This document shows positions 1 to 8,615 of a DNA stretch of 35,013 bases, piece after piece. Within the stretch, counting starts at the first letter, position 1; every line of letters begins with the position of its first letter. The notes below the pieces were generated by a model. That model searched no databases and was not told the origin of the DNA. It saw only the letters and a program-made list of their open reading frames with translations. Origin of the DNA: Anaerolineales bacterium (GTDB taxonomy: Bacteria; Chloroflexota; Anaerolineae; Anaerolineales; UBA6668); the NCBI GenBank assembly GCA_020630805.1, contig JAHDIM010000016.1:1-35013 (forward strand). Reading direction: 5' to 3'. Made by a program: the position numbers and the translations under genes.

Positions 1-997
1 CCTGCGCGAGTGTCGAAAGAAAGGCAGTGTTGTTACTCGACTTGACGGAATCTGCTGCTTGCTGTGAAAGCGTTGGCAAAATTGCTACTGCAACAGCCGT
101 TGAAGTTAGCCCAAGCGGAAACTGCATCAATGTTGTCGCATATCCCATCCACGCGACACTTTGGTCTCCAGTGCCGGTTGCCAATCGGTAAGATAGCGTG
201 CGACTGACAATATCCACAATCAGGCCGAGTAAGATCGGCCAGTACAGGCGCGCTATATTCCGTAAGGCTGGATGACGCCAATCAAAGACTGGGATTAGTC
301 TTGCGTCACGGAGACCAGGTAGTTGCAATATCACCTGTAGCACTGCCCCACTTAGCAAACCAATGGCCATTGCATGAATGCCAAGTGTGCGTGCAAACGC
401 AAAGGTCGCAATCACAATCCCAAGATTGAATATCGCCGAATTGAATGCTGGTAACGTAAAGCGTTTTAGCGCATACAGCAGTGCAGACAAGATGCCTGCC
501 AAATTGAGAAAGACAATTGCTGGGAGCGTGATGCGCAGCAATTGCGTGGTGAGTTGCAGCGTTTCTTCATTCAACCCACCACCGATGATGTACGCAATCT
601 GCGGCGCAAAGACCTCACCAATTAGCGTGAGTACGGTTAGGGCAATCACCCCGATGCTCAGCAGGAAACTGGCAACCCGCCAAAGTTCATCGCGGTTTTC
701 TGGCTTGCTGTATTCGCTGAATACTGGCACTAAGGCCGAACTGACCATGCCCCCGACCAAGAGGTCGAAGAACATCATCGGAACTTTGGTCGCTAAGTCA
801 AACGCGCTGACCAAACCGGTTGCGCCAAAGAAGAACGACTTGACGGTATCTCTGACCAGTCCAAGTACCCGTGACGTAATATTGCCAACTGCCACAATAC
901 CCGCAGCACGAGCAATGCGTTGCATTTCGGCCGTCTCTAAACGATCAGGCGGATCTGCCGCAATATAATCATCGGGGGTTTGTGGTTTAGTGGTCAT
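1..997 (-). CDS. murJ: MurJ/MviN-family lipid II flippase, C-terminal part cut off by window edge
   Basis: The product would flip lipid-linked peptidoglycan precursor (lipid II) across the cytoplasmic membrane. Reading the minus strand from the ATG at 997 gives an open frame of 332 codons that runs off the left edge. It begins MTTKPQTPDDYIAADPP, and the first family-like stretch is RAAGIVAVGNITSRVLGLVRD, followed by a long hydrophobic series with FFGATGLVSAFDLA and VGGMVSSALVPVFSEY. These match the N-terminal half of MurJ/MviN proteins (MATE-like fold, 14 helices in the family). There is no Shine-Dalgarno sequence. A TACAAT box lies 12 bases upstream, so the message probably has a very short or no leader. 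The neighbouring lipoprotein gene is divergent, with only 58 bases between the start codons. The family call is firm; the precise role within it (MurJ or a polysaccharide-linked relative) cannot be settled from half the protein. Confidence 0.85.
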   Translation of the reverse strand, partial: MTTKPQTPDDYIAADPPDRLETAEMQRIARAAGIVAVGNITSRVLGLVRDTVKSFFFGATGLVSAFDLATKVPMMFFDLLVGGMVSSALVPVFSEYSKPENRDELWRVASFLLSIGVIALTVLTLIGEVFAPQIAYIIGGGLNEETLQLTTQLLRITLPAIVFLNLAGILSALLYALKRFTLPAFNSAIFNLGIVIATFAFARTLGIHAMAIGLLSGAVLQVILQLPGLRDARLIPVFDWRHPALRNIARLYWPILLGLIVDIVSRTLSYRLATGTGDQSVAWMGYATTLMQFPLGLTSTAVAVAILPTLSQQAADSVKSSNNTAFLSTLAQ

Positions 998-1009
998 AAA
1001 AACGGGCAG

Positions 1010-1015
1010 ATTGTA
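1010..1015 (-). promoter_or_regulatory. -10 box of murJ
   Basis: The minus strand reads TACAAT, with 12 bases to the murJ ATG. No good -35 hexamer is present at 16-18 bases. The position implies a transcript start within a few bases of the start codon. Confidence 0.45.
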
Positions 1016-1037
1016 CCCTAGTCTTTGGTCCTGCACC

Positions 1038-1046
1038 TGTTAGAAT
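1038..1046 (+). promoter_or_regulatory. Extended -10 of the lipoprotein gene
   Basis: TGTTAGAAT fits the extended -10 pattern TGnTATAAT with one mismatch. It ends 9 bases before the GTG at 1056, so the transcript should start at or just before the start codon. It sits back to back with the murJ -10. Confidence 0.5.
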
Positions 1047-1055
1047 CCGCACACT

Positions 1056-1958
1056 GTGCCATACACGCTGTGCAAACGTTTATTTCCGATTTTTTTACTT
1101 AGCGGGCTAAGCATCTTTCTGGTTGCTTGCCAAGCGGCAACCTCCTCTACCCGGATCACGCCCGTTACGCGCACCCTCGAACTGCCGTTTCCTTATGTGT
1201 CATGGGAACAAGACCCTCAAGAATTACTACTTTTCAACGAACGTGACCTCACCGTCATGCTGTATAACGTTGACACTGAAAAGCGTCGCGAACTGCCCAT
1301 TTTAGGGATGCAAAAAGACTCGCGCTTAGTGCGTTCAACGGCCAAAAATCAGTTTGCGTTTACCCGTGAAGACGTGATCTACATCTATGACATGCGGGAA
1401 AATGTTGAATACCCCTTCTTAGAAGGGCTCATGCCCGCGTTTTCTAATAATGAAGATCAACTGGCATTTTTCGCTCACAATGGTGAGTTGCTGACTGTGG
1501 ACCGGAGCGGTGAGGAATGGTCATTTATCAATTTAGCAGGCGTTTTGTGGTGGCAGCAGCCGTGCTGTACCACGTGGCAACCCAATGGGGATATGCTGCT
1601 GTTTTTCCTACAGAACCCAGGGGCTACGCGCCAAATCGTTGGTGTCGATACGATTACTCACGAAAAGTTCAACCTTGTCGAAGGTAACCTGATTAGTGCA
1701 GCTAGCTGGTCACCAGACGGGAAGTACTTCGTATATCGCGATGGCATCTACGATACGTTGAGCGCCAAAATATTTCATCTGGATCAACGCTGCGTTGTCG
1801 CTGAGATTCCAATGGATCATGTTGCACCGCTCAGTTGGTCACCAGATGGCAAGTACATTGTGGTCAAACGCAATGAGTTAGCCATTCAACTGATTGATAT
1901 TGACGCAACGTTACAGGCGCCGCTAGATGCTTACGCCGCGACTAGTTGCGGACAATAG
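1056..1958 (+). CDS. Lipoprotein with TolB/WD40-like beta-propeller repeats
   Basis: This is a 300-residue exported lipoprotein. The N-terminus has a basic start, a hydrophobic stretch and a lipobox ending LVAC at about residue 25, so it should be lipid-anchored outside the membrane. The C-terminal half contains two clear propeller strands, SWSPDGKYFVYRDG and SWSPDGKYIVVKRN, of the PD40/TolB type. Earlier segments (for example WEQDPQELLLFNERD and FAFTREDVIYIYD) look like degenerate blades. Such propellers usually bind proteins or ligands, and no catalytic residues can be named. The start is GTG, chosen because it immediately precedes the signal peptide and an extended -10 lies 9 bases upstream. 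The TAG stop directly abuts the stop codon of convergent lysA with no base between them. Function unknown. Confidence 0.8.
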   Translation: MPYTLCKRLFPIFLLSGLSIFLVACQAATSSTRITPVTRTLELPFPYVSWEQDPQELLLFNERDLTVMLYNVDTEKRRELPILGMQKDSRLVRSTAKNQFAFTREDVIYIYDMRENVEYPFLEGLMPAFSNNEDQLAFFAHNGELLTVDRSGEEWSFINLAGVLWWQQPCCTTWQPNGDMLLFFLQNPGATRQIVGVDTITHEKFNLVEGNLISAASWSPDGKYFVYRDGIYDTLSAKIFHLDQRCVVAEIPMDHVAPLSWSPDGKYIVVKRNELAIQLIDIDATLQAPLDAYAATSCGQ

Positions 1959-3206
1959 TTACTGCAAACGGACCAAATCTGCATATGTCTCTCGTTCGCG
2001 GATCATAGTGACTTGGTCGCCATTGACCAAGACTTCTGCAGCACGTAAGCGTCCATTGTAATTCGAAGACATCGCAAAGCCATACGCACCAGCCTGCAAG
2101 ACACATAACAAATCGCCCTGCTCAACTTTCGGCAAGACATACCCTTTTGCTAAGAAATCACCACTTTCACAGATTGGACCAACAACATCGTACAAAACAG
2201 TTGCATTGTTTGACTGCTGAACTGGAAGCAAAGGATGCTTCGCTTGATACAACGTCGGTCGCAGTAAATCATTCATCCCGGCGTCTGCAATGGCGAATTG
2301 CTTATGCCCATTGTCCTTGACATACGTGATTTCCGTGAGCAATGCCCCTGCTGGGCCAACCAAAGATCGTCCTGGTTCCACTGCTAGTGAAAATCCGGCC
2401 TCAGCAATTGGCGCTTTTATCGTATTGATCCAATCGGTCAAAGGAATTGGCTCCTGTCCAGCATAGCTAATGCCGACGCCCCCACCAACATCTACATACT
2501 CCAGGGCAATCCCCATTCCGGTCAGTTCACTTGCCAAACCTGCCAAGAATTCAGCAGCCGCAGCAAATGGCTTGAGAGACATAATTTGAGACCCAATGTG
2601 ACTCGCAATCCCAACAGGGTTGAGCCAAGGTGAGAGCTGGGCCTGCATTAGCAACTGCACTGCTTCCGTTGGCGGCACGCCAAACTTATGCTCTTTTGCG
2701 CCTGTGCTAATGTAAGGATGTGTTGGCACATCAATGTCTGGATTGACGCGAACACCAATATTGACAACTCGTTGGTATTCCGCGGCTAGCGTTTCAATTC
2801 GCTGCAACTCCGGCACCGACTCCACATGAATTGCGCGAAGACCCGTCTCAATTGCAAAACGCAGTTCAGTCTCCGTTTTCCCAACGCCAGAGTACAGAAT
2901 ATCTTGGGGAGCAAAGCCAGCGTGCAACGCTAAGTACAATTCGCCGCCACTGGTCACATCGGCACCCAAACCGTTTTCTGCAAACAAACGCAAAATTCCA
3001 AGTGTTTGGTTGGCTTTTACCGCATAACAAGCGTGCCCACTATTACCAAGCGCTTGACGCAGTTCTGTGACTCGCGCCTGTAATGCTTGCTGGCTATAAA
3101 CATATAACGGGGTTCCATATGTCTTTACCAGTGCCGCTAGCGAAACATCTTCGCAATGTAATTGCCCCGCTCTATAGTGATATTGCGTAACATCTGTAGG
3201 GATCAT
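1959..3206 (-). CDS. lysA: Diaminopimelate decarboxylase
   Basis: This PLP enzyme converts meso-diaminopimelate to L-lysine, the last step of the pathway. The 415-residue protein has the fold-III decarboxylase hallmarks in order: the PLP lysine in YAVKANQ (about residue 64), SGGELYLAL, the HIGSQ motif, the glycine-rich phosphate loop DVGGGVGISY, EPGRSLVGPAG, and the active-site cysteine motif GPICESGDF from the partner subunit near the C-terminus. I chose the ATG at 3206 (MIPTDVTQYHY) because the frame open upstream of it overlaps the end of the CPBP gene and has no family similarity. It begins 2 bases after the CPBP stop, so the two are co-transcribed. There is no obvious Shine-Dalgarno sequence, and translational coupling to the upstream gene is likely. 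Confidence 0.95.
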   Translation of the reverse strand: MIPTDVTQYHYRAGQLHCEDVSLAALVKTYGTPLYVYSQQALQARVTELRQALGNSGHACYAVKANQTLGILRLFAENGLGADVTSGGELYLALHAGFAPQDILYSGVGKTETELRFAIETGLRAIHVESVPELQRIETLAAEYQRVVNIGVRVNPDIDVPTHPYISTGAKEHKFGVPPTEAVQLLMQAQLSPWLNPVGIASHIGSQIMSLKPFAAAAEFLAGLASELTGMGIALEYVDVGGGVGISYAGQEPIPLTDWINTIKAPIAEAGFSLAVEPGRSLVGPAGALLTEITYVKDNGHKQFAIADAGMNDLLRPTLYQAKHPLLPVQQSNNATVLYDVVGPICESGDFLAKGYVLPKVEQGDLLCVLQAGAYGFAMSSNYNGRLRAAEVLVNGDQVTMIRERETYADLVRLQ

Positions 3207-3208
3207 GT

Positions 3209-4030
3209 TTAGAAGCTCCAGCCGAAATAGAGCGCAGCAAACCCTACTGCCACGCCTAGAGTGTTCTGTGCCATGTGCATCAAAATAGCAGTCCACACTG
3301 AGCCACTGTATTCGTAAACCAGAGCCAGTATGGCACCAATCAGCGCCACACCAATGGCAACTGTGAACTCCACGCCATAGACATGTTCAGTGCCAACGCT
3401 AATATGCAAGCTCCCAAATACCAGCGCACTCACAACAACGCCAACGGTAACACCCCACGTGTCCCGCAGCCAGCGATACAAAATACTGCGAAACATTATC
3501 TCTTCGCCAATCGGCACTAAAACGCCCAGCACTAACACTGAAACCAATGCCAATGACCAGCTAAAGTCCTCCGGTAAGAACAACTCCATTTGCCACGAAT
3601 CAAGGCCGCCATACAGCAGTGTTTGCAGGCCCGTCACAACCAAATTGACTAACGGATACAAGACCGCAAAGATAACGGGCAGTATGGCCAGCCACCATAA
3701 TTTGAACTGTTTGAAGCCGAGCAACTCCCAACTTAGCTTTCCTCTGATGAGCATGGCAATTGGCACGACCAAGACAACGACAAAAAAATTGAGCGATGCC
3801 AAGGCGACCACTGCCCAAGTATTGCCAAGTAATGCAGCGCTATCAATTGCGCCATTTCGAATATCGGCCAGTGGTGGCATTTCGCCGGTAGCAGCTAACA
3901 CCAAGAGAATGACTAAGCTCGAAGCGATGGTCATCACAATCAAAATCGCTGAGGTAATTAGGAGCAGATCCCAAATATCCCACCGTAGTTTAGGCAAAGA
4001 CGTCTGGTTATTTATGTTTGGAGTTTGCAT
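3209..4030 (-). CDS. CPBP-family (Abi/CAAX-like) intramembrane metalloprotease
   Basis: This is a 273-residue polytopic membrane protein. The three CPBP motifs are all present: EEIMFRSILYRWLRD (EExxxR), FGSLHISVG (FxxxH) and LMHMAQN (HxxxN). Together these form the glutamate/histidine metal site of this intramembrane protease family, which includes Rce1. Six to eight hydrophobic segments are visible, starting at about residues 20-45. Bacterial members act in peptide processing, bacteriocin immunity or protein-protein contacts, and the substrate cannot be inferred here. It forms a two-gene unit with lysA. The region just upstream holds a terminator hairpin whose T-run ends about 14 bases before this start codon, leaving little space for an ordinary promoter. 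Confidence 0.9.
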   Translation of the reverse strand: MQTPNINNQTSLPKLRWDIWDLLLITSAILIVMTIASSLVILLVLAATGEMPPLADIRNGAIDSAALLGNTWAVVALASLNFFVVVLVVPIAMLIRGKLSWELLGFKQFKLWWLAILPVIFAVLYPLVNLVVTGLQTLLYGGLDSWQMELFLPEDFSWSLALVSVLVLGVLVPIGEEIMFRSILYRWLRDTWGVTVGVVVSALVFGSLHISVGTEHVYGVEFTVAIGVALIGAILALVYEYSGSVWTAILMHMAQNTLGVAVGFAALYFGWSF

Positions 4031-4042
4031 AAAGACATGACA

Positions 4043-4079
4043 ATAAAAAAGCGACTTACCCGTATTGGCAAGTCGCTTT
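4043..4079 (-). terminator. Rho-independent terminator after the zinc-knuckle gene
   Basis: A 10-base stem (4048-4057 with 4070-4079, core AAAGCGACTT) is followed on the minus strand by six T residues. It lies between the small gene ending at 4213 and the CPBP gene starting at 4030. Confidence 0.8.
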
Positions 4080-4113
4080 ATGATACTTCGGAAAGCTTAG
4101 GGCTTTATAAAGT

Positions 4114-4197
4114 TAGGCCTTTCGCTCACTGAGCTTGTCAAAGTAACAATGCCGCATTTCGACAGGCTCAATGCTCTCTGACAAGCAAAGGTCCTAA
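4114..4197. repeat. Imperfect palindromic element, about 84 bp
   Basis: The outer arms are TTAGGCCTTT (4114-4123) and AAAGGTCCTAA (4187-4197). The inner arms are CACTGAGCTTGTCAAAG (4127-4143) and ATTTCGACAGGCTCAATG (4156-4173). The inner arms resemble the GACAAGCTCAG-type interspersed palindromes common between bacterial genes. It occupies nearly all of the gap next to the terminator. Confidence 0.6.
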
Positions 4198-4212
4198 ATA
4201 TGTGTTTCTAAA

Positions 4213-4599
4213 TTAGTGGCGTCGAAACCGTTCGGCAATTTCTTCTGTGCGCTCTTCAACAGCCAGTTTGACATATTCTGAGACGCCTTCCCAAGTGTCT
4301 TGGTCAAATAGTTCGCCCACGGCCGTTTCGTCGATTTTGGCACGCACAGTGTGCCAGACATCCTTTGGCGGTCGCATATTGATGCGAGACTGCCAAGGGG
4401 TCATATTTTTCTCTAAATTCGACGTAAATGAATTGAGTTCGCCCACCAAGGCTTGCAATTCATTTTGTAAATTCACTTTTCGCGCATCCCAATCGTGCTG
4501 GACATGATGCACGCGACAATATTGTCCGTCGTTTACAGCCTTATTGCGGCACTGCGTGCCACGCTTTGTTGTCGCTTCACATTGAATCCGATCTTCCAT
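4213..4599 (-). CDS. Small protein with an N-terminal Cys/His zinc-knuckle
   Basis: A 128-residue soluble protein. Residues 8-32 hold the pattern C-x8-C-x10-C-x3-H (CEATTKRGTQC ... YCRVH), which resembles the short zinc-binding motif of the DUF5763 type, found near the ends of many bacterial proteins of unknown role. The rest is charged and mostly helical (LQNELQALVGELNSFTSNLEK, then EYVKLAVEERTEEIAERFRR), possibly a coiled coil or dimer interface. A GGAG sequence precedes the ATG at a suitable distance, which supports the start. It is a single-gene unit: its own terminator follows, and the upstream gyrase-domain gene ends 85 bases away. The zinc site is seen in the sequence; the function is unknown. 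Confidence 0.8.
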   Translation of the reverse strand: MEDRIQCEATTKRGTQCRNKAVNDGQYCRVHHVQHDWDARKVNLQNELQALVGELNSFTSNLEKNMTPWQSRINMRPPKDVWHTVRAKIDETAVGELFDQDTWEGVSEYVKLAVEERTEEIAERFRRH

Positions 4600-4684
4600 T
4601 ACCTACTCCACTTACAAATGACATTAGCGCCACGGTGTTGATCATGCACCAGCGCTGGTCTTAAGTTTATATACGGATAGACAC

Positions 4685-5710
4685 CTATTCAGTTGCAGGA
4701 GGCACACTTGTGACTGTAAACGCGACACACTCATCTGATCGCAACGCCATACAATTGACACCCTGGACCACACCTTCTTTTTGTGGGATCTCTGCACCTT
4801 GGAACCGAATCAACTTACTTTGGCGAGAGATGATGAATATATCATCTTTGTCACCGGCACGCATTGCCCCGACAAGTCGCTCGGCTTTCAGCGCAACTTT
4901 CCCACCAGCACCGGGGGCTTTATTGGCAGCAAACCCAGTCATGAGCCGAATGGTGCCTTTGCCATCTTCAGCTAGCAGCATCACACCTTCTTTCGGCCCA
5001 CACGGTGTTACTGAGATCACTTTGTCTTCACTCGTGAGCCGCAGCCCCTGAGTGCCAAACGCGGGTACATTGCGTGCCGCAAAACGGATTGCTTTAGCTT
5101 CCCGTGTCGCAATGAATAACGATTCATCACCGTTGTTACGACAAGCAGCAGCCGCGGGACCACCTTCGCGCATGTTATACAAGACCATTCCCGGCTGCAT
5201 TCGGTCGCTGACGAGGTGCTTAGGCAATGAGCGTACAAATCCACGTTCGCTTACGACAGTGAAATATGCTCCCGGTCCTTCGGGGACTAAAGCAACGACG
5301 ATTTCGTCATCGAGCATTGGCAGCAAGTCGCGCATAGAAGCTCCTCGCGCTCGTACCTCTGCGCTGGCAATTTCAGCAACCGGCAATCGATAGGCCTTTG
5401 CTTGAGACGTCACTACAATTAGCGTTGACGCTTCATCCGCGACGGTCAACAGTTTAGGAGGATCATTTTCATCGGTATCAATGTCAAAAATCCCCATGCC
5501 AGCGCGTCGCTGGCGACCATATAAATGGCGCGCTGTTCGTTTTGCAACGTCATGCTGCGTCAACGTAATGACCTGCATTGTCGTTGGCGGTTCTGAAGGC
5601 TCAAGTGCTGGCGCAGGCGTTGACTTTTTAGATTTTGTGGCACTCGATTCCAAGTATTCGATGTAAGCCAAAATTTGCGGATCAACGTTCGATAAATCTG
5701 GTCGTTCCAT
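4685..5710 (-). CDS. Stand-alone DNA gyrase/topo IV A-subunit C-terminal beta-pinwheel protein
   Basis: This 341-residue protein resembles only the C-terminal DNA-wrapping domain of GyrA/ParC. Residues 1-45 form a short helix (DPQILAYIEYLES) and a Pro/Ser/Lys-rich linker. Residues 46-335 carry about six blade-like repeats, including LTVADEASTLIVVTSQAKAYRL, YFTVVSERGFVRSLP, LFIATREAKAIRF and IFIISRQSKLIRF. The segment QRRAGMG at 67-73 resembles the GyrA-box (consensus QRRGGKG) but has Ala and Met in place of Gly and Lys. No catalytic tyrosine, winged-helix or ATPase domain is present. I chose the ATG at 5710 because the frame upstream has no domain similarity. Inference: a DNA-wrapping or nucleoid-associated protein, or an accessory to a separate gyrase A subunit. 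The fold assignment is strong; the role is open. Confidence 0.8.
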   Translation of the reverse strand: MERPDLSNVDPQILAYIEYLESSATKSKKSTPAPALEPSEPPTTMQVITLTQHDVAKRTARHLYGRQRRAGMGIFDIDTDENDPPKLLTVADEASTLIVVTSQAKAYRLPVAEIASAEVRARGASMRDLLPMLDDEIVVALVPEGPGAYFTVVSERGFVRSLPKHLVSDRMQPGMVLYNMREGGPAAAACRNNGDESLFIATREAKAIRFAARNVPAFGTQGLRLTSEDKVISVTPCGPKEGVMLLAEDGKGTIRLMTGFAANKAPGAGGKVALKAERLVGAMRAGDKDDIFIISRQSKLIRFQGAEIPQKEGVVQGVNCMALRSDECVAFTVTSVPPATE

Positions 5711-5750
5711 AGTGCTGCGTAAAGTTGTTGTTGAATTTAGTTTAGCGGAC

Positions 5751-5763
5751 GTCACTTTGTGAC
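5751..5763. promoter_or_regulatory. Small palindrome upstream of the gyrase-domain gene
   Basis: GTCACTTTGTGAC is a perfect 5-base dyad with a 3-base centre, about 40 bases before the ATG at 5710. It could be an operator, but nothing else supports this. Confidence 0.25.
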
Positions 5764-5892
5764 TCTTTTTCCATTGTACGACGAAATTACATGCAATTTC
5801 CACAACGCCATCTCAACCGTCATGCATATAATGAATGTTGGGAACCACAATTGGGGCGGCGCGTATTAATCTGACCGTTTACTGCTGACTAT

Positions 5893-8604
5893 ATGGAATT
5901 ATCCGAAATTATCCGCTTATTAGGTGACACCCTTGGCGATGTCATCTCTGATCAAGAATCAAAGACTCTGTTTCAAACCGAGGAACGTATTCGCAAGCTT
6001 GCTAAGGCCAGACGGGCCGGTGAAGCTGGCGCGTCAACGCGTTTGACCAGCGCCGTTCGCGCACTATCTGCTGAAGACGCGCGCGCTGTATCTGCCGCGT
6101 TTGCGTTGTATTTTGATCTCGTCAACTTGGCCGAAGATCATCATCGTATCAAGCGTTTGTCACAGCGTGAAATGGACCAACATCCAGCGCCTGTTGCCGA
6201 ATCCATTCCGGCCGCAATTGAGCTTTTGAAAGCACGTGGATTGTCTGACGCCAAAATGGCGTATTTATTACGCAGCCTCAATATTGAGCTTGTGCTGACT
6301 GCGCACCCCACCGAAGCAAAACGACGGACAATTCTGAGTAAACTCAACCGGATTTTCAATCTGCTTGAAGAGCTCAGCAGTAATCAACTCACACCACGCG
6401 AAACAGACCTCGCTAAGCAAGCCCTATTTGCCGAAATTACGGGGGTCTGGATGACCGGGCGACAGCGCGTTGCCAAACCAGAAGTCACCGACGAAGTTCG
6501 GACAGGGTTGTTCTTTGTCGACTCCGTGTTTTGGGATGTTATTCCAGACATTTACCGCATCTTAGACGAAAGTCTTGCGCAATCCTATCCGGGGTTACGC
6601 GTGTCGCACCCATGGCTGCAAATTGGCTCTTGGATGGGCGGAGATCGGGATGGCAACCCTTTTGTCACGCCTGAAGTTACTGCAGAAACCTTACGGTTGC
6701 ATCGTGGTCTAGCCGTTGAAAAACATCGCCGTTCCTTGCAAGATCTAGCACGCCGATTGAGTATGGCAACTAGACGTTTAGACCCACCAACCGAGCTTAA
6801 AGCATGGTTAGACTCTCGACGCCCCTTTCCTGAACACGTTGCGTTTATGGAAGCGCGTTATCCAAATGAGCAGTTCCGCTTAGCGATTGCTTTACTCGCC
6901 CAAGATCTTGTCGAAGCTAGCAAAGTCAGCATGCGCGCAAACCTGCTGTCTGACGATGTCGTCGAAACCAAGGTCAATGCTGAAGAGTTCCGCCGCATCT
7001 TGGCTATCATCCATGATGCCTTGCCAAAGCAGATTGCGGAACTACAAGTCAGTCCGATTCAAAAACAATTCGACATTTTTGGTTTGCATTCTGCTAAGTT
7101 GGACATGCGCGAAGATTCGAGCGTGGTCAACGAAACCGTGGCAGAGTTATTCCGCGGGTTAGGCATTTGCAACGACTTTATGGCGCTGTCTTCCAGTGAA
7201 CGCCAGGCGTTGCTGATTGAACAGTTAGAAGGTGAAACTCCCGAAATCGCCCGCAACGCTGGCATTACACCAAATACCACTAAAACCTGGCGTTTATTTG
7301 CATTGCTGGCACGCACCCGTGAGCTCTATGGCCGTGAATTAACTGGCCCATTCATCATTTCGATGACGCAAACCGTCGCCGATCTGTTGGCAGTCATGTT
7401 GCTGGCGAAATGGAACAACTGTCTTGAAGGACAGCAAATAGTGCCCTTATTTGAGACTATTCAGGACCTCATCAATGCGCCTGAGGTTTTGACGGAGTTG
7501 TTCAATTTACCGTTGTATCGGAAGCATTTAGAAAGCTGCAATAACGAACAAATGGTAATGATTGGTTATTCCGACAGCAACAAAGACGGTGGTTTTCTGA
7601 CTGCAAATTGGGGGCTGTACAAAGCCCAATCTGCAATTGCAGAAGCTTGTTACAGTGAGAACGTCAAACTGACTTTGTTCCACGGTCGCGGTGGCACCAT
7701 TGCCCGTGGTGGTGGGCCTGCCAATCGCGCCATCCTTGCGCAACCGCCTGGCAGCATTAGCGGACGTTTCCGCGTCACCGAACAAGGTGAAGTGATCAGT
7801 GCAAGGTATGCCACACCAAAACTAGCTCGTCGTCATCTTGAACAAATTGTGAATGCAGTGTTGCTGAGTCCAATGTATAACCCGGACACAAATGACATTG
7901 AGGCGGTTTGGGCTACCGCAATGGAAGGAATGGCCAGTAAAGCCCGTGAGGTTTATCGCAGTTTAGTGTATGACACACCGAGCTTTATGGAATATTGGCA
8001 ATACGCCACGCCACTGCTTGAAATCAATCGCCTGCATATTGGGTCCCGCCCTGCCAAGCGTGGTACAGACAGCAAGCTAAAAGTCACCAACATTCGCGCT
8101 ATTCCATGGGTCTTCTCTTGGATGCAAAGCCGTTACAACCTGCCTAGCTGGTATGGCTTAGGCAGTGGCTTAAACAACAATGTTTCGCTGGACTTGCTAC
8201 AAGAAATGTATGCCGGTTGGCCTTTCTTCCAAGCAATTCTGGATAATGCCGAACTATCGTTATTGCAAGCCGACATGGGGATTGCCAAGCTATATTCAAG
8301 TCTGGTGCCAGACCAAGAAATGGCGCAAGACACATTTGCCCGCATCAAAGCCGAATATGATCTCACCAAAGAGATGGTGTTGAAAATTACTGGTACGGAG
8401 CGTCTGATGGATCGTGATCCGGGGCTACAGCGGAGTGTGGAATTACGGAACCCATATGTGGATCCACTGAATTATATTCAAGTGGAGTTGCTGCGTCGTT
8501 TGCAGAATATTGAGGATGAAACTAGTGCGAAAGCACTCAAAATCCGCAATGCGATGGTGTTAACCATCAATGGGATTGCAGCAGGGTTGAAAAATACAGG
8601 ATAA
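5893..8604 (+). CDS. ppc: Phosphoenolpyruvate carboxylase
   Basis: The enzyme adds bicarbonate to PEP to give oxaloacetate, the anaplerotic entry to the TCA cycle, in the cytoplasm. The 903-residue length is typical. Catalytic landmarks are present in order: LTAHPTEAKRR with the catalytic histidine at residue 138, GSWMGGDRDGNPFVT (about 242-256), the HSAKLDMREDS segment, FHGRGGTIARGGGP (about 597), GSRPAKRG and the conserved C-terminal end, here GLKNTG. The start ATG gives the expected N-terminus; no Shine-Dalgarno sequence precedes it, although a TATTAAT box lies about 22 bases upstream. The gene is transcribed alone, divergent from the gyrase-domain gene and convergent with the glycosyltransferase pair, from which it is separated by a heptamer-repeat palindrome. 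Confidence 0.97.
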   Translation: MELSEIIRLLGDTLGDVISDQESKTLFQTEERIRKLAKARRAGEAGASTRLTSAVRALSAEDARAVSAAFALYFDLVNLAEDHHRIKRLSQREMDQHPAPVAESIPAAIELLKARGLSDAKMAYLLRSLNIELVLTAHPTEAKRRTILSKLNRIFNLLEELSSNQLTPRETDLAKQALFAEITGVWMTGRQRVAKPEVTDEVRTGLFFVDSVFWDVIPDIYRILDESLAQSYPGLRVSHPWLQIGSWMGGDRDGNPFVTPEVTAETLRLHRGLAVEKHRRSLQDLARRLSMATRRLDPPTELKAWLDSRRPFPEHVAFMEARYPNEQFRLAIALLAQDLVEASKVSMRANLLSDDVVETKVNAEEFRRILAIIHDALPKQIAELQVSPIQKQFDIFGLHSAKLDMREDSSVVNETVAELFRGLGICNDFMALSSSERQALLIEQLEGETPEIARNAGITPNTTKTWRLFALLARTRELYGRELTGPFIISMTQTVADLLAVMLLAKWNNCLEGQQIVPLFETIQDLINAPEVLTELFNLPLYRKHLESCNNEQMVMIGYSDSNKDGGFLTANWGLYKAQSAIAEACYSENVKLTLFHGRGGTIARGGGPANRAILAQPPGSISGRFRVTEQGEVISARYATPKLARRHLEQIVNAVLLSPMYNPDTNDIEAVWATAMEGMASKAREVYRSLVYDTPSFMEYWQYATPLLEINRLHIGSRPAKRGTDSKLKVTNIRAIPWVFSWMQSRYNLPSWYGLGSGLNNNVSLDLLQEMYAGWPFFQAILDNAELSLLQADMGIAKLYSSLVPDQEMAQDTFARIKAEYDLTKEMVLKITGTERLMDRDPGLQRSVELRNPYVDPLNYIQVELLRRLQNIEDETSAKALKIRNAMVLTINGIAAGLKNTG

Positions 8605-8615
8605 GAAGTAAATAG

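Noticed and set aside
378-968. Long plus-strand frame opposite murJ
   Set aside because: It is antisense to a frame with clear MurJ similarity, and its product has no recognisable domain.
3207-3296. N-terminal extension of lysA by 30 residues
   Set aside because: It overlaps the end of the CPBP gene, lacks family similarity, and the ATG at 3206 fits the known N-terminus.
4648-4659. Perfect 12-base palindrome ACCAGCGCTGGT
   Set aside because: It lies in the short gap after the gyrase-domain gene with no T-run and no second copy; too little to call a terminator or operator.
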